Shown: positions 1 through 12,424, numbered from the stretch's first letter. The stretch: DNA of 64,000 bases from Thamnidium elegans (GCA_025201345.1 JAIXMG010000045.1:62001-126000); one strand, 5' to 3'. Numbers and translations are program-made. The notes: generated by a model not told the origin, from the letters alone.

Positions 1-781
1 TATAGTAATTATTTGAGAGGTCTATCTGCCCTTGATAACACCGAGCCTTCTTCTTCTTCATTATCAACATCCATGTTTGATTCCATCTTAAATAAAAGTA
101 CACCTACTACTGCCACCAGCGGATTCATTAGCCCACCCGTCACTTCTCCCACTACACCCTCTAGTCACACACCGGTAGTCGTACTGGACTCGGATATTTC
201 GGACTCTGACGACTCCAAACTTTCAGACGACAGCGATGAAGAGTCTAATATGCAACGTAACCGACAACGTATGACAAAAGGTGTTCGACCGATTATGGAA
301 AGACGTACACAGGATAATCGAGTGCTAGTGCAACGCAAAGTCGATAACTGGACCAATCGTGTAGACCCTGAACAACACACTGCTGAATTAAATGAGTCCA
401 TGATTGAACGCATGAAGGATAGACACCGTACGCAAGTTAAAATGGCTGCCTTACGTAATCAGCAACAGTATCAAGATGAATTTAATTATCCTCCTCCTCC
501 TCAACATATGGTTCCACAACCGTATGTACCCCCGGCTATGATGGCTTTACCTCCAAATGGTGTATTACAACACCCAGGTTTATTAATGGATCCTGTACAG
601 ATGTATTATCCTGCTGCACCGCTTAATAATAATAACGAGGAGAATATGCATCAGCTGCAGCAGCAACCAATAAAACCATCTGTGTCTGTACCAGCTGCCT
701 TTTTACCTAACCCTACCCATGCTTCCTTAGCTATTCCTCATCCACCGAAAGAAGAAGAAGAAGACCTTGAGAATCAACGTC

Positions 782-813
<32 letters not shown>

Positions 814-1974
814 GCATCAAAAGCTAAACTACAACGTAAATCTTATTTTGGACCTCAACCACCAATCAATCCCACCATGTCACAATCTAATAATCAAAGT
901 CGCATAAGTGGTAGTACAACTAATATTAGTTCTGCGCGATTATCTTCTGCTTCTTCCGCAAGTGGTAAAAATAATTCGTCTACAGCTACGTTAGAACGTA
1001 TTGACGACGAGGAAGAAGAAGAAGAAGAAGAAGAACGACTTGCTGATTCCCCTGTTCCAATGGATACACCGTCTCCTGTACTGGAAGAACGTATAATCTT
1101 TGACGATGCCGTTGCAGCTGAAGAAGCGGACGCAGAAAATAGTGCTGATGAAGATGGCAGAGCTTCAGTTGCTTCAGTTTCTCCTCGCAGAAAGAAGTCC
1201 AGTAGAAAGTTACGCCAAAGCCAACACGAAGTTGTTGCAGAAACAATACCTCCACCGCCTGCTGTCGAAGAGTCAAGTTACACGAACCATACTGTTAGAG
1301 CTTCAAGGTCCACGCCAAACTTTAAGAAGGGGAAAAAGAAGATCAATAGTCGTAGTAGCAGTCGCCGAAACTCGCAAGATATGACGGGTTCTACGCCTTC
1401 TGAGTCAGTCACACCTCCTCCTTTACCCCATAATTCACCTTATATCAGCTACCAGTCAGAAGAAAATTTATATCATGTACCTAGGTCAAGTAGCCAGCAT
1501 CAATTACATCAACAGCAACTTCAATACAACCAAAACCAACAACATCGTCAGTCGTTAAGGCATATGAAGAGTGAACCTGATTTACCTAGACGGTCTCAAA
1601 GTGCCAACACGCAACAACAGGTACATCAACAGAAATTGTATCAGCAGCAACAACAGTTAAATATGGAATGGGAGCGTATGCAGTCTTATCAACGTGAACA
1701 GTTGTTAAAACAACAACACCAACATCAACATCAACAGCAGCCACCGTTTGTACCTATGTATCCAATGTATTATAACTCGCATGGTATGATGGATAAACCA
1801 TATACACAACCGCCATATACACAACCACCATATACACAGCCACCATTCGCACAACCACCATATACACAGCAACAGTATACACAACCACCATACGATCCTT
1901 ATCAAGGACCTGCTTATAATGTCAGTAGCCATAGTAAAAACAAACCAAATTATTACCAACAATCCTCTAGATAA
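1..1974 (+). CDS. Gln/Pro/Ser-rich hypothetical protein, 5'-truncated
   Basis: The reading frame is open from base 1, so the first exon or exons lie outside the window; about 657 codons are visible, ending at TAA 1972-1974. I do not recognise a family. In order there is a Ser/Thr-rich start, an acidic Ser/Asp patch (about residues 60-80), a basic, probably helical segment (about 85-150, with MERRTQDNRVLVQRKVDNW), a Pro-rich stretch, a Gln run coded by CAA repeats near 780-815, an acidic Glu run near 1010-1035, basic Ser/Arg segments, and a C-terminal set of about six PPYTQ-type pentapeptide repeats (1795-1890). The composition suggests a largely disordered regulatory or scaffold protein. It converges on the next gene with 56 nt between the stops. 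Function unknown. Confidence 0.7.
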
Positions 1975-2030
1975 ATTACTATTAGAAATATTTTATAAAA
2001 ACTTTTTTTTTTATTTTATGCATTTTTATT

Positions 2031-2523
2031 TTATACTGGGCATTGTTCTTGTTGTTTCCAATAATCATAATAGTTTTCTTGTGCTTTTTTCTGCCAAATT
2101 TCTGCATAAATAGCTTGCACTTTATCCCAGTATTCTTCTTCTTCATCATAATCTGATTGTGGGTATGTATAGGTTGCTCTAAATGTGCTACTGATTAGAT
2201 TAGTGCTACTTTGTTTGTTTTGATTGGCACTATGATTATTTAGCGTGGTACTAGTGCTAATTATGACAGTTGGCGTAGTGGTTTGTTTATTTGTAGGTAT
2301 ATTACGGATGGTATGTTGGGTTGAGGTAGCATCATTTATAGATGCTGTGTTACTACCTGAGCTATATGTGGTACTACTGCTCGATATACTATCACTTATT
2401 GGGTTACTACTACTTGACATACTTTTTTCATCATTACTTGATACTCGACTAAACACTAACTCAGAACTAGTAGATGCATTCCATATGCTTGTCTCGAACG
2501 AAGAGCTAGGGGTTGCAGTAAGT

Positions 2524-2563
<40 letters not shown>

Positions 2564-4163
2564 AAAAAAAAGGGGAGGAGTTAGTTTTAATTCGCTTATA
2601 CAAGGAGGATATTTACCTAAGGTAGTAGTTGTAGTAACAAGTTTGGAATCGAGATCTATAATATAAATATAAGAAGTGAAGGTGGCGGTAACATTTGTTA
2701 CGTCGGTGATGTTAATAGTGTTGATAAGTTGTTGGGTTGAATAGTAGGTAATATTAAGCGTTTTGGTCTTCCAAAGTTGAATGATGTGTGTGACAGGGGT
2801 GGTTTCCTTTTTTGACTCGGTTAAAGTTGTGGTTGTTTCGGTATAGCCCTGTTTTATGGTAGAAGCAGCGCTTTCAGTCTTCGTGGTGGTGGTGGTGGTG
2901 GTGGTGGTGGTGGTTAGTTTTGTTGTACTGGTTGAATAGTTTGAAGGGAGGTAACATAGATGGTTGCGCTGACAAGAAGGATCGCCAGCATCTCTATAAT
3001 CTAAAATATCTGTACCATCTACTGGGTTTGCCCATTGGTAAGTTCTACCGATGACTTGACCTGCGAAGTTACCCTTACTGCCATCTTGAATCATGGCTAC
3101 ACAAATAAAATATTAGGTGCGACTCTAAAAAAAAAAAATTAATCCTGAATTTACCTTGTGGAGCTATGGTAAGACCAGCAAACATATTAGAAGTATCACG
3201 TAGTATAGTAAATAATCCATGGGTATATTTAGCAGTTGAGGAAATCTTTATATTTCCCTTCACAGGATAGAAATGAAATATAGCACGACATGGTTGTAAA
3301 CCAGCAGTGATATAATCAGTTGTCAAATAAATCATATAGTTCTCCCATACAGGTATCTAAGTTGAAGTAATTTTACTAGATTTGTTTTAGGGGGATCTAT
3401 TTTTACTTACACTAAATATAATAATTGAATCATTGGGGTAAGCACTATTAACAGGACCAGTCCAGGGACTTTTATTAAATAGGATAATGCCGGCATCTGA
3501 TTGATGATCCTTAAATTGAGTACAAGTTTGATAAAGACAAGGGCCAAATTCTATTTTATCATAATTTTGGTTTGTACGCTCTGATACTTTTGATAATTGA
3601 CCATTAGCATTCAATTGAAGTGTGATGGGTAATAATAATAAAGCCTTTTCGATTAATTCTAATTCATTTAATATATTTGTAAAAGGTACGGGACCATAGT
3701 GACCAGTAGTATCTGATATACAATGTCCCGATTTTTGTATAACACTTAAAGGACTTTGTGGTGGTACATGTATATTACCATTTACTGTAATATTTATAGG
3801 TATAGCACTGATAGCATCTACAATTAATCCCATTTTATCTAATGGGGTTAATGTATTGTCATTACAATCAATTGGGTTTTTTATATTGACACCGTAATTA
3901 GGTGATATCCATTGATCCTTTACGGCCAATGGTCCTGATATCGAATGTGTACCAGAACCTGTTACAAATCCTTGAGTGAAAATACCATTAAAGTGATTAA
4001 ACTATTTAATTGTTTTTTTTAGGAGTTATAAACTGAAAATATTAAGGTTTTATATATATATATCATGTACCCAATTCATAATCGTTTGACTAGTGTTTGT
4101 GAGGCAACTTTGGCGTGTTTGATGTATAAGTAATAATAAAACAAGGTAGTATAGTAGTTTCAT
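2031..4163 (-). CDS. Secreted choice-of-anchor A domain (adhesin-like) protein with Ser/Thr-rich tail
   Basis: Five-exon model, 619 aa: 4163-4071, 4001-3411, 3356-3155, 3096-2617, 2524-2031; lengths sum to 1860 and all phases agree. Exon 1 codes a hydrophobic signal peptide (MKLLYYLVLLLLIHQTRQSC). The next part reads like a choice-of-anchor A domain: FNGIFTQGFVTGSGTHSISG with GPLAV near the start, and after exon 3 FAGLTIAPQAMIQDGSKGNF followed by AGQVIGR, the ending typical of the family. The C-terminal half is Ser/Thr-rich with a run of Thr codons (GTG repeats on + at 2884-2913) and many likely glycosylation sites, ending in a charged Tyr/Glu/Gln tail without an obvious GPI signal. The family is found on cell surfaces and linked to adhesion; here the role is inferred. 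It is head-to-head with the chitin synthase. The last intron ends in a TA repeat. Confidence 0.68.
2526..2559. repeat. (TA)17 microsatellite at an intron acceptor
   Basis: An uninterrupted run of 17 TA units lies in the last intron of the choice-of-anchor A gene. The acceptor TAG of that minus-strand intron is formed by the last bases of the repeat (2525-2527), so the repeat occupies the place where a pyrimidine tract would normally be. Confidence 0.9.
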
Positions 4164-4486
4164 AACGTCAAAAAAAAAAAAAAGAAAAAAAAGAACAAAG
4201 GTAAAAGAAATAAACGTCAAATCAAAAAAGCTGAATAAGTTATTTTGATTTTAACTAAACATAAAAGGGGACAAATAAAAACATGTGCAGTGGCAATCCC
4301 TTTGTTCCTTAAACCTGGTTGGAGAATTTTCCCCTTTTCTGTGCAATAAAAAAAAAAAGACGGAGTGTATATATTATTATCAGTGATCTCTCGTACTCTT
4401 CTCTCTTTTCTCTTTTTTCTCTCTTTACTCTCTTTACTCTCTTTACTCTTTTCTCTCTTTTTTTTTTTTTTTTACTGTTTTTCAAG
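4164..4486. promoter_or_regulatory. Shared divergent promoter region, surface protein / chitin synthase
   Basis: These 323 nt separate two start codons facing away from each other. The chitin synthase side has a long pyrimidine tract (about 4385-4475) of CTCTTT-type repeats running almost to the ATG, as seen in the leaders of several genes here. No TATA element is convincing. A shared promoter would let the two cell-surface genes be co-regulated; that is inference from the layout. Confidence 0.5.
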
Positions 4487-6630
4487 ATGGGTAAAATAAA
4501 GAATAAAATGAATGACATTTGTAAAAATAATGTCATTACAGAAGATAGTGTTGTCCAACAACTTAAGAGTCGTTATGAGTCGAACGTATTTTATACTCGC
4601 ATAAGTGATGGTGTATTAGTTTCGTTAGCCAACAATTTCTCTTGTCAAGATTCGTTTGATTATGTTACTGAATATAAAAATACATCATTAACAACAAATA
4701 CTATTCTTCCAACTCATTTATTTCAAATGATTAATCAAGTTTATTTACATATGAGAAGAACAGGGATAGATCAATCCATCTTATTGAGGTGATTTTTTTT
4801 TTCCCTTTTTTAAATGTAAAAAAACTTTCTAATAATAATAAAAATTTACAGTGGTGACACAGGCAGTGGAAAGTCGGAAACCAATAATATGATCATCTCT
4901 CATCTTATTTCTCTCGGTAAAAAAGAAAGTAAAGTGACCACACAAATATTACATCTTCAAACCATTTTGAATGCGTTTGGACACTGCAATAATCAATCGA
5001 AATTTGGAAAATATATGGAACTACAATTTAATGAAAGAGGAAGAATGACTGGATGTAAAATACTAAATTATTTGTTGGATAAAAAAAGAGTTTTAATGAC
5101 TAGAAATAATTTCAATATATTTAATATCGTCAATAATGGTAATCTAACTGAAGAATATGAATCATTAAAAGTTTCTTTAAGGCATTTAGGTCTTGGTAAA
5201 AGATATCATACAAGAATTACTCAACTTATTACAACTTTAACTCAACTTTTGCAATTACAATTTATTGATGATACAACTATGCAACAAGAAAGTGCCTATG
5301 TAAAAAATATCGAGTTATTGGAAGTAATCGCTGACGGTTTAGGTGTAGATACAAGATCACTAGAAAATGTATTAACTTATAAAACTCAATTAATTAAAAA
5401 AGATGTCACCACTTTAATTTTAAATGCTGAACAAGCTTCAACTCAACGTGATGATTTAATAGTTACTTTATATTCACTTTTATTCAACTGGTTAATCGAA
5501 CATATCAATCAAAAGTTATGTAACGAAACTATTCATAATTTTATTGGTATCTTGGATTTACCTGCTACAGAAATTCAACAACAACAACAACATAATTTTG
5601 ATAAATTTTGTTTAAATTATACGAATGAAAGGGTTCAAAATTACATTCAAAAATACTTGTTTGAAACAATTAATTCAGAATATCAACTTGATGGATTTAA
5701 TCTTGATGTTACAAGTTATAATAATTCTTGTATTGATTTATTTGATCAACCAAGAAATGGATTTATAGACATCATCAATAGTTTTTCAAAAAAGTCAAGT
5801 AAAGTATCTGATAATACAATGCTGGAAACAACTTTCAAGTATCAAAATGGAAACGATTCATTTCAATTAAAAAAAGCGGATACAGGATCAAATTATTTTA
5901 TGATTCAACATTTTAATGGTTATCAATCTTATCAACCAAATGGATTTATTGAATCCAATAGAGACCCTTTAAATGTAGACTTTATCTCTTTATTTAAAGG
6001 TAGTTCGGATATTGCTGCCTCTTCCAATACATTTATTGTAAACCTATTTGCAGATAAGAGTATCACAACTGAATTACACCCTAAATTCAATGACTCTATA
6101 TTAAATGCTCAACAATTAAATAAACCTAACCGTTCTCCTTCTATGCGAAGATCGAAATCAACCAAAAAGAATAGAAATTCAACCACCAACGATTCACCCG
6201 AAAAGAATACCAAAAAAATAATACCTGTTGTTTTATCTCAATTACGATCTTCATTAGACGAATTATTTTCTACACTAGATGAAACCATGCCTTGGTTTGT
6301 ATTTTGTTTAAAGGCCGCCAAATCAAACAATTCAATCACTTTTGATTCAAACCTAGTTCGATCTCAACTCGAATCATTTAATCTTATTTCAATCGCTTCA
6401 AGTTTAAAAATTGGTTCATTTGCAAATATCTTTTTACATTTGGAATTTGTTGATCGTTACCATGATATTTTATCTTCCATCAATATTGATCCTGATAGAT
6501 TACCAAAGGATAAATGTCAAGCTGCAATAGATATACTAGGTTGGTCCACAACTATGGATGCTGCTTTAGGTCATTCAAAGGTAGAAATTACTTGATCTCC
6601 TTATATTAATCCTTTATTTTTAACTCCTTG

Positions 6631-6661
<31 letters not shown>

Positions 6662-9600
6662 TTTTATCTGATACTGCTTGGAGGCATTTAGAAGATACTT
6701 TACGTGCAGTAGAAAAACAAGACCAAAGAAAGCAAAAGGATACGCTATTATCTCGAGATATTAGTCATGATGCTTTATCTCATGCTTCTTCGGGTTCCAA
6801 TGCTGATCTAAATAGCTCCGAATACATGACTCAGGACCGTCGAGCTATGGCTGCTGCAAACGCTGCTGCGGCCGGCCTACCTATTCCTCGTGCATTTACA
6901 TCCAACACTCGCATGTCTACTTACTCTGAAGACCAACTTTCCTTTGTATCTGAAGACCAGGGTCATAATGATACTGATTCTCAAACAGCCTCTGAACACT
7001 ATGATTCAAACGCATCTGGTTATCTAGAAATGAAAACTATGCCTGTAACCGTAGTAGAAGAATCAGAACCAGAAGAAGAATATAAAATGTCCGGTGTTCG
7101 TAAAAGATGGTTGTTCTTTGTTTATTTATTAACATGGTGGGTACCTACTCCATTTATGATTTATTGTGGTCGTATGAAACGTAAAGATATTCAAATCGCT
7201 TGGAGAGAAAAACTTACCTTATGTATGGTGATCTTTTTCATGTCTGCTTTTATTATTTGGTTCTTGGTATTCTTTGGTAAATTGATTTGCCCCCATCAAG
7301 ACGTCTTCTCGCAATCTGAGTTGCAGGCTCACAGTACCTCTGGCAATGCTTATGTTGCCATTCGTGGAGAAGTATTCGATCTAACTAAATTCGCTCCACA
7401 TCATTGGGCAAATCAAGTGATCCCCACCGGTGCCATTACCGCCTATGCTGGTAAAGATGCTAGTGATTTGTTTCCGGTACAGGTATCTGCTCTTTGCCAA
7501 GGCGTGACAGGTACCGTCTCGGATTACGTCTCGTTGGATTATCATTTTAATTTGACCGATGCTAATTCCAATTACCATGATTTCCGTGCCTGGACCGATG
7601 ATCCTCGTCCTGATTGGTATTTTGAAAAAATGGTTTATTTACGAAAGAATTATAAAATTGGTACTATGGGCTATACAGATAAAGATGTATATCGTCAAGC
7701 AACTACTCCGGTGGATATGAGCGGTGTACCTAATATACGTGTTTGGGCTGTATTAAACTCCAGTATCTATGATCTTACGTATTATGTAAGTGGTGGTAGA
7801 CGAGTTGAATTACCTACGGGTATGAACGCTTCTGCTGCAGACGGTGTAGATGTAGACTATATGTCTGATGCAGTCGTTAATTTGTTTCGACAAAAGTCTG
7901 GTGAGGATATTACGGATTATTGGAACGCGTTACCGTTAGATCCGGAAATTAGACAACGTCAAGAAGTATGCCTTCGTAATTTGTTCTATGTGGGTTCATT
8001 GGATCAAAGAAATTCACCACAATGTATCTTTTCTGAATACTTGTTACTGATCGTTACTGTTTTCTTATGTCTGGTAATTGTGTTCAAGTTTATGGCCGCG
8101 TTGCAGTTTACGACCAAACGTGAACCGCAAAATCATGATAAGTTTGTTATCTGTCAAGTGCCCTGTTATACAGAAGGAGAAGAAGAATTAAAAAAGACAA
8201 TTGATTCTATTGCTGCGTTACATTATGATGATAAGCGGAAGTTATTGTTTATTATTTGTGATGGTATGATTGTTGGTGGTGGTAATGATCGTCCTACACC
8301 TCGTATCGTGCTTGATATATTGGGGGTTGATCCACACGTGGATCCTGAACCACTTTCATTTTTATCCGTGGGTGAAGGACAAAAACAACATAACATGGCA
8401 AAAATTTATTCGGGTCTGTATGAGTGTCAAGGTCATGTGGTGCCTTACATTGTGGTGTCCAAAGTAGGTAGACCCAGTGAACGACAAAAGCCCGGTAATC
8501 GAGGTAAACGTGATTCTCAGTTGATCTTAATGCGGTTCTTAAACAAGGTACATTTTAATGCACCCATGACACCTATGGAACTTGAAGTTTATCATCAGAT
8601 TAAAAACGTCATTGGAGTAAACCCTAGCTTTTATGAATTTGTTTTGATGGTGGATGCTGATACGGAGGTCATTAGTGATGGATTAAATCGATTGGTTTCT
8701 TCGTTTGTACATGATGCTAAAGTCATTGGATTATGCGGTGAGACCAAATTATCAAATGAAAAGGATACTTGGGTAACCATGATTCAAGTATACGAATATT
8801 TTATTTCGCATTATATGATCAAAGCATTTGAATCTTTGTTTGGGTCAGTCACTTGTTTACCTGGTTGTTTCTGTATGTACCGTGTTCGTTCACCGACTAA
8901 AAATCAACCTCTGCTGGTATCGAATCAAGTCATTGAAGACTACCAGATTAATCGTGTTGATACTTTACATAAAAAGAATTTGTTGCATTTAGGTGAAGAT
9001 CGTTACCTGACCACTTTAATCTTGAAACACTTTCCAACTTACAAGACTAAATTTGTTCCTGATGCTAAATGTGCCACCAATGCTCCTGATCAATGGTCCA
9101 TTTTGTTATCTCAACGTCGTAGATGGATTAATTCAACTATTCATAATTTAGGTGAGTTGGTGTTTTTACCTCAGTTATGTGGTTTCTGTTGTTTCTCCAT
9201 GCGCTTTGTCGTTATGTTGGATTTGATTAGTACTTTGGTTCAACCAGCTATTGTTGGCTACTTGTGTTATCTTATTTATACATTAGCTACTTCGTCTAGT
9301 GCAGTACCTGTTATGTCTATTATTACCATTGCTGGTGTCTATGGATTACAAGCAATCATCTTTATCCTGCATAAAAAATGGGAGCATATCATCTGGATGA
9401 TTGTCTCTATTTTTGCTATTCCCGTATTCTCACTTTACATTCCCATTTACTCATACTGGCACTTTGACGATTTCTCTTGGGGTAATACTCGTGTTGTTTT
9501 AGGAGACAAAGGAAAGAAATTGGTAGTAGGTGCTGATGAAGGAAAATTTGATCCTAAATCGATTCCTACCATGTCTTGGGAAAAATATGAAGAAGCACTT

Positions 9601-9966
9601 TACTCTGAAGATTGGAATAAAAACGACGATACTGCTTCTGTGGGGTCCAAAGGATCTGCATATACACACAGTAGTTATGTCAGTTATGGTAGCTATGGGA
9701 GCAAACAACCTCCGCAACCGGTAGCTTATCCTGCTAGTCAGTTCTCTTATAATCAAATGGTACCGAGTCAATCGATGGGAACTTTACCAATTCAAAACTC
9801 TCATTCTTCTGTCTTTTTAAATAACTCTAATCCGCATCTTTCCATGGTCAGTGGCATGAATAATATTCCAAATAATCCACATCAATCTATGATGAGTGGC
9901 TATAATAATTCTCCATACGCTGCATATAATATCAACCACTCGTCTCCTTTACATCGGTACGAATAA
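4487..9966 (+). CDS. Chitin synthase with N-terminal myosin motor-like domain (class V type)
   Basis: Polymerises UDP-GlcNAc into chitin at the plasma membrane; the motor-like head is thought to tether the enzyme to actin. Exons 4487-4788, 4852-6580, 6658-9966 give 1779 aa. The start is the ATG after a CT-rich leader. Motor domain about 1-735: P-loop GDTGSGKSETNN from 102, switch I NNQSKFGKY. Switch II reads GILDLPATE, so the glycine of DxxG is Ala, followed by a Gln run. Two membrane segments lie at about 826-885, a cytochrome b5-like domain at about 900-1010, a further membrane segment near 1140, and the chitin synthase domain at about 1200-1520 with MVDADTEV (1341), LPGCF (1410), EDRYLT (1457) and QRRRW (1496), followed by C-terminal membrane helices. 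The tail is low-complexity Ser/Tyr/Asn; I see no DEK C-terminal domain, which most class V enzymes carry. Confidence 0.95.
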
Positions 9967-10144
9967 TCCCTACGTGAATTCTATTACTACTACTAATACT
10001 ACTACTACTACTACTTGATATTAATAAAATACCCTTTTTTGTTTTGTTTTTTAACATGTATTCACTATGTTTTTTTTTCGTTTACGAATGTCTAAATAGG
10101 GAGCGGGTGATTAATGATTTGATACTTCAATATGAAATTAGACA
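9967..10144. other. Chitin synthase 3' flank with trinucleotide repeat
   Basis: Short AT-rich stretch after the chitin synthase stop. It holds an ACT/TAC repeat at about 9983-10014 and then runs into the F-box relic. Nothing else is seen. Confidence 0.5.
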
Positions 10145-10533
10145 TTAATCACTTTCCATATTTGTTGAATCATCTGTACTGTATACGCAATCTGGCATTT
10201 TCTCGGTTAAGAACGTTTGCAAATTGAGCTTAGTGAGTGTAATACATAACAATTCAATATAAAACGTGCTCAGTACTGTTTATGAGGCAGGTACTTTTAT
10301 ACTATTACAGTTCACAGTTACTTTTGTATTTGTTTACTAAATTTCGGATTTTCTGCGAATAGAGATACGGCGCGAATAAATATTCCCTTCAAAAGTAGGT
10401 TCAAGTCTTGATATATAATTGTGTATCGAATCCATTGTTCCCATTGTTTACAGGCTAAAAAGTATTTGATCTTAGTGTGAAAATCAAGATGAGATATTAT
10501 GATTAGAAATGTCTCTTTCGATAGGCTTTCTAT
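10145..10533 (-). pseudogene. F-box gene relic: both ends kept, middle deleted
   Basis: Read on the minus strand, this is a decayed copy of the intact F-box gene at 10655-12424. From 10533 the frame gives SLSKETFLIIISHLD, then KQWEQWIR and SKQIQK, closely matching the first ~70 residues of the intact protein (SLSKEIFLTIISHLD, KQWEQWIR, SKQVQK); its start codon is ATA. A stop follows at the point where similarity jumps to the C-terminus: STFYIELLC, then YSTDDSTNMESD and TAA at 10145-10147, matching STFYVELLC and YGTDDSTDTESD. About 1.4 kb of the parental gene is missing between the two parts (junction near 10300-10330). It lies immediately downstream of its parent in the same orientation, so it is a tandem duplicate that lost its centre. 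Confidence 0.9.
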
Positions 10534-10654
10534 ATATTTTTGTTAGAAAAGAAAAAAAAAAGGTTTTTTTAGAGGAAGAAATTATTTCGTAGGCTTTTAT
10601 TTCGATATTTCCATAATTGGATTAACCGTTTGATAATTCAATATAAAATTGACA

Positions 10655-12424
10655 TTAATCGCTTTCCGTATCTGTTGAATCATCTGTACCGTATACGCCA
10701 TCTGACATTTCATCAGTAAAGGCTATTGACATACTAATGTTAGTGCGTTTATTACATAACAATTCAACATAAAACGTGCTCTTCACCGTTTCTAAATGAG
10801 ACACTTTTAATTTTATACCACGACGTGCATACATAACACGAGGTCTCTTTTTATCAAATGTATAAAATGCCACGTCGCTCAACCCAATAACTATATCGTC
10901 TAATAATCTATTATGTGAAAGATCTAACGAAAGACGGGTAAAACGATCAAAAAAAAGTTCTCCACGGAGTTCAAACGTTTTTAAGGCGGGACAGGATTGA
11001 AATATAAATTTGAAAAGGGCGTTGGTATAGAAACCGCAGTGCTCGGTACCGGTCACTTGTAGGTCTAAGTGGGTTAGTTTGGATCTCTTCGGTTGGTATG
11101 TGTCCATTTCTACCGCTAACTCCTCTAGGTCGTCGTAAATGCTGCGTATTAAAAGAGAATCAAGATTGTTAAGTTGGCTGATGATTTTTATCAAAAATCT
11201 ATAGCTGTAAGTCGTGATTCCAGGTTGAGTATGAAGGTTGAGTACTGTAAGATGGCTTAAATTTGTGACCAAGTTAAAGATAAGTAGATTATTTGATAGA
11301 GTACGTGTTAATATGTTAGTATCGGTAATTGTAAGTTCAGATATATAATTGATTTGTTTAGAGTATAATAAAAAGTTGAATTGTCTACGTGTATCCAATT
11401 CTCGTAACCATATATGTATGCCTTCAAGTTTTACTGATGTGTCGTCCATTGCTTCCATAATCATATCGGTAATTGGAAAAAATCTTATGCTGTAACTGGT
11501 AAGCGAAGGAAGCTTGCGAATTGTACGGAGGATATCGCTTTCTATCGGTCTTATAGATTCCAGTTCATTAGCAAATATGTTACCACGTTTCTCATCAAAT
11601 CTAAGAGATAGTTTTTGAAGAATAGGATATTTGTTCCCCACGTATGATAAAAGAGTTCTGATCGTTTTGGTCTTATTTTTTTCTTCCATATCCATGTATT
11701 CTCGAACTCGAAGACGAAGTGAAAAACAAACAAGTTTTGATGGTACAGTGGATGTATTAGGCGCATCCAAACTTTCAAGAAATAAATCATGCAGATATAG
11801 TGCTTGTAAGCTGGGAGCATTTGCATGTATCGTATTCAAATCAGATATAGACGCAGAGATATTTCCAAGTGTTAGTTTGGTAAGAGCGGGAGCGTTTTTT
11901 AAACATGTGATTAAGTTTCGAGTGTAAAGTGTTGGAGGTGCTGATTTAACTATTTGTATCTCAAGTGTCGTCAATCGAGTTAAAACCGATGATTCAAGTA
12001 AATATAGAGCTATATGGTTATAATCTTTAGAAAAACAAGAAATGTCTTCAAGCGCATTCCAATTTTGAAGTTGTTGAATGTAAATTGGTTTTCGAGGAAA
12101 TTTTGCTTCTGATGGATGATCAGAGATCCAAATTAACTTTTTTAAATTGACAAATATTTCGGGTAATGACAACATATAATATGTATCAGGTTCGCAGTTC
12201 CACATTCGTAACTTTTGTACTTGTTTACTATAATTTTTGTTGTCTTCAAATAGTTGTATGCCTTCAATAAACCTTTGGTAAGTATATAGGTTCACGTCTT
12301 GGTATAAAATCGTGTTTCGAATCCATTGTTCCCATTGTTTACAAACTAAAACACATTTAATCTTTTGACGTGAATCAAGGTGAGATATAATGGTTAAAAA
12401 TATTTCTTTGGATAAACTTTTCAT
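10655..12424 (-). CDS. F-box / leucine-rich-repeat-like protein, copy 1
   Basis: Single-exon ORF of 589 aa. Residues 1-45 fit an F-box (SLSKEIFLTIISHLDSRQKI, then VCKQWEQWI), the motif by which such proteins bind Skp1 in SCF ubiquitin ligases. The rest has irregular leucine-rich repeats (for example LTRLTTLEI, LTKLTLGNI, LSHLTVLNL, LTHLDLQV) that would form a substrate-binding solenoid. The C-terminus is acidic (DDSTDTESD). Its ATG is only 34 nt downstream of the stop of the next F-box ORF, in the same direction, and a relic of the same gene follows it. The substrate cannot be inferred. Confidence 0.8.
   Translation of the reverse strand: MKSLSKEIFLTIISHLDSRQKIKCVLVCKQWEQWIRNTILYQDVNLYTYQRFIEGIQLFEDNKNYSKQVQKLRMWNCEPDTYYMLSLPEIFVNLKKLIWISDHPSEAKFPRKPIYIQQLQNWNALEDISCFSKDYNHIALYLLESSVLTRLTTLEIQIVKSAPPTLYTRNLITCLKNAPALTKLTLGNISASISDLNTIHANAPSLQALYLHDLFLESLDAPNTSTVPSKLVCFSLRLRVREYMDMEEKNKTKTIRTLLSYVGNKYPILQKLSLRFDEKRGNIFANELESIRPIESDILRTIRKLPSLTSYSIRFFPITDMIMEAMDDTSVKLEGIHIWLRELDTRRQFNFLLYSKQINYISELTITDTNILTRTLSNNLLIFNLVTNLSHLTVLNLHTQPGITTYSYRFLIKIISQLNNLDSLLIRSIYDDLEELAVEMDTYQPKRSKLTHLDLQVTGTEHCGFYTNALFKFIFQSCPALKTFELRGELFFDRFTRLSLDLSHNRLLDDIVIGLSDVAFYTFDKKRPRVMYARRGIKLKVSHLETVKSTFYVELLCNKRTNISMSIAFTDEMSDGVYGTDDSTDTESD

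Noticed and set aside
7381..9771. Antisense and out-of-frame ORFs inside the chitin synthase
   Set aside because: Shadows of a well-supported coding exon.
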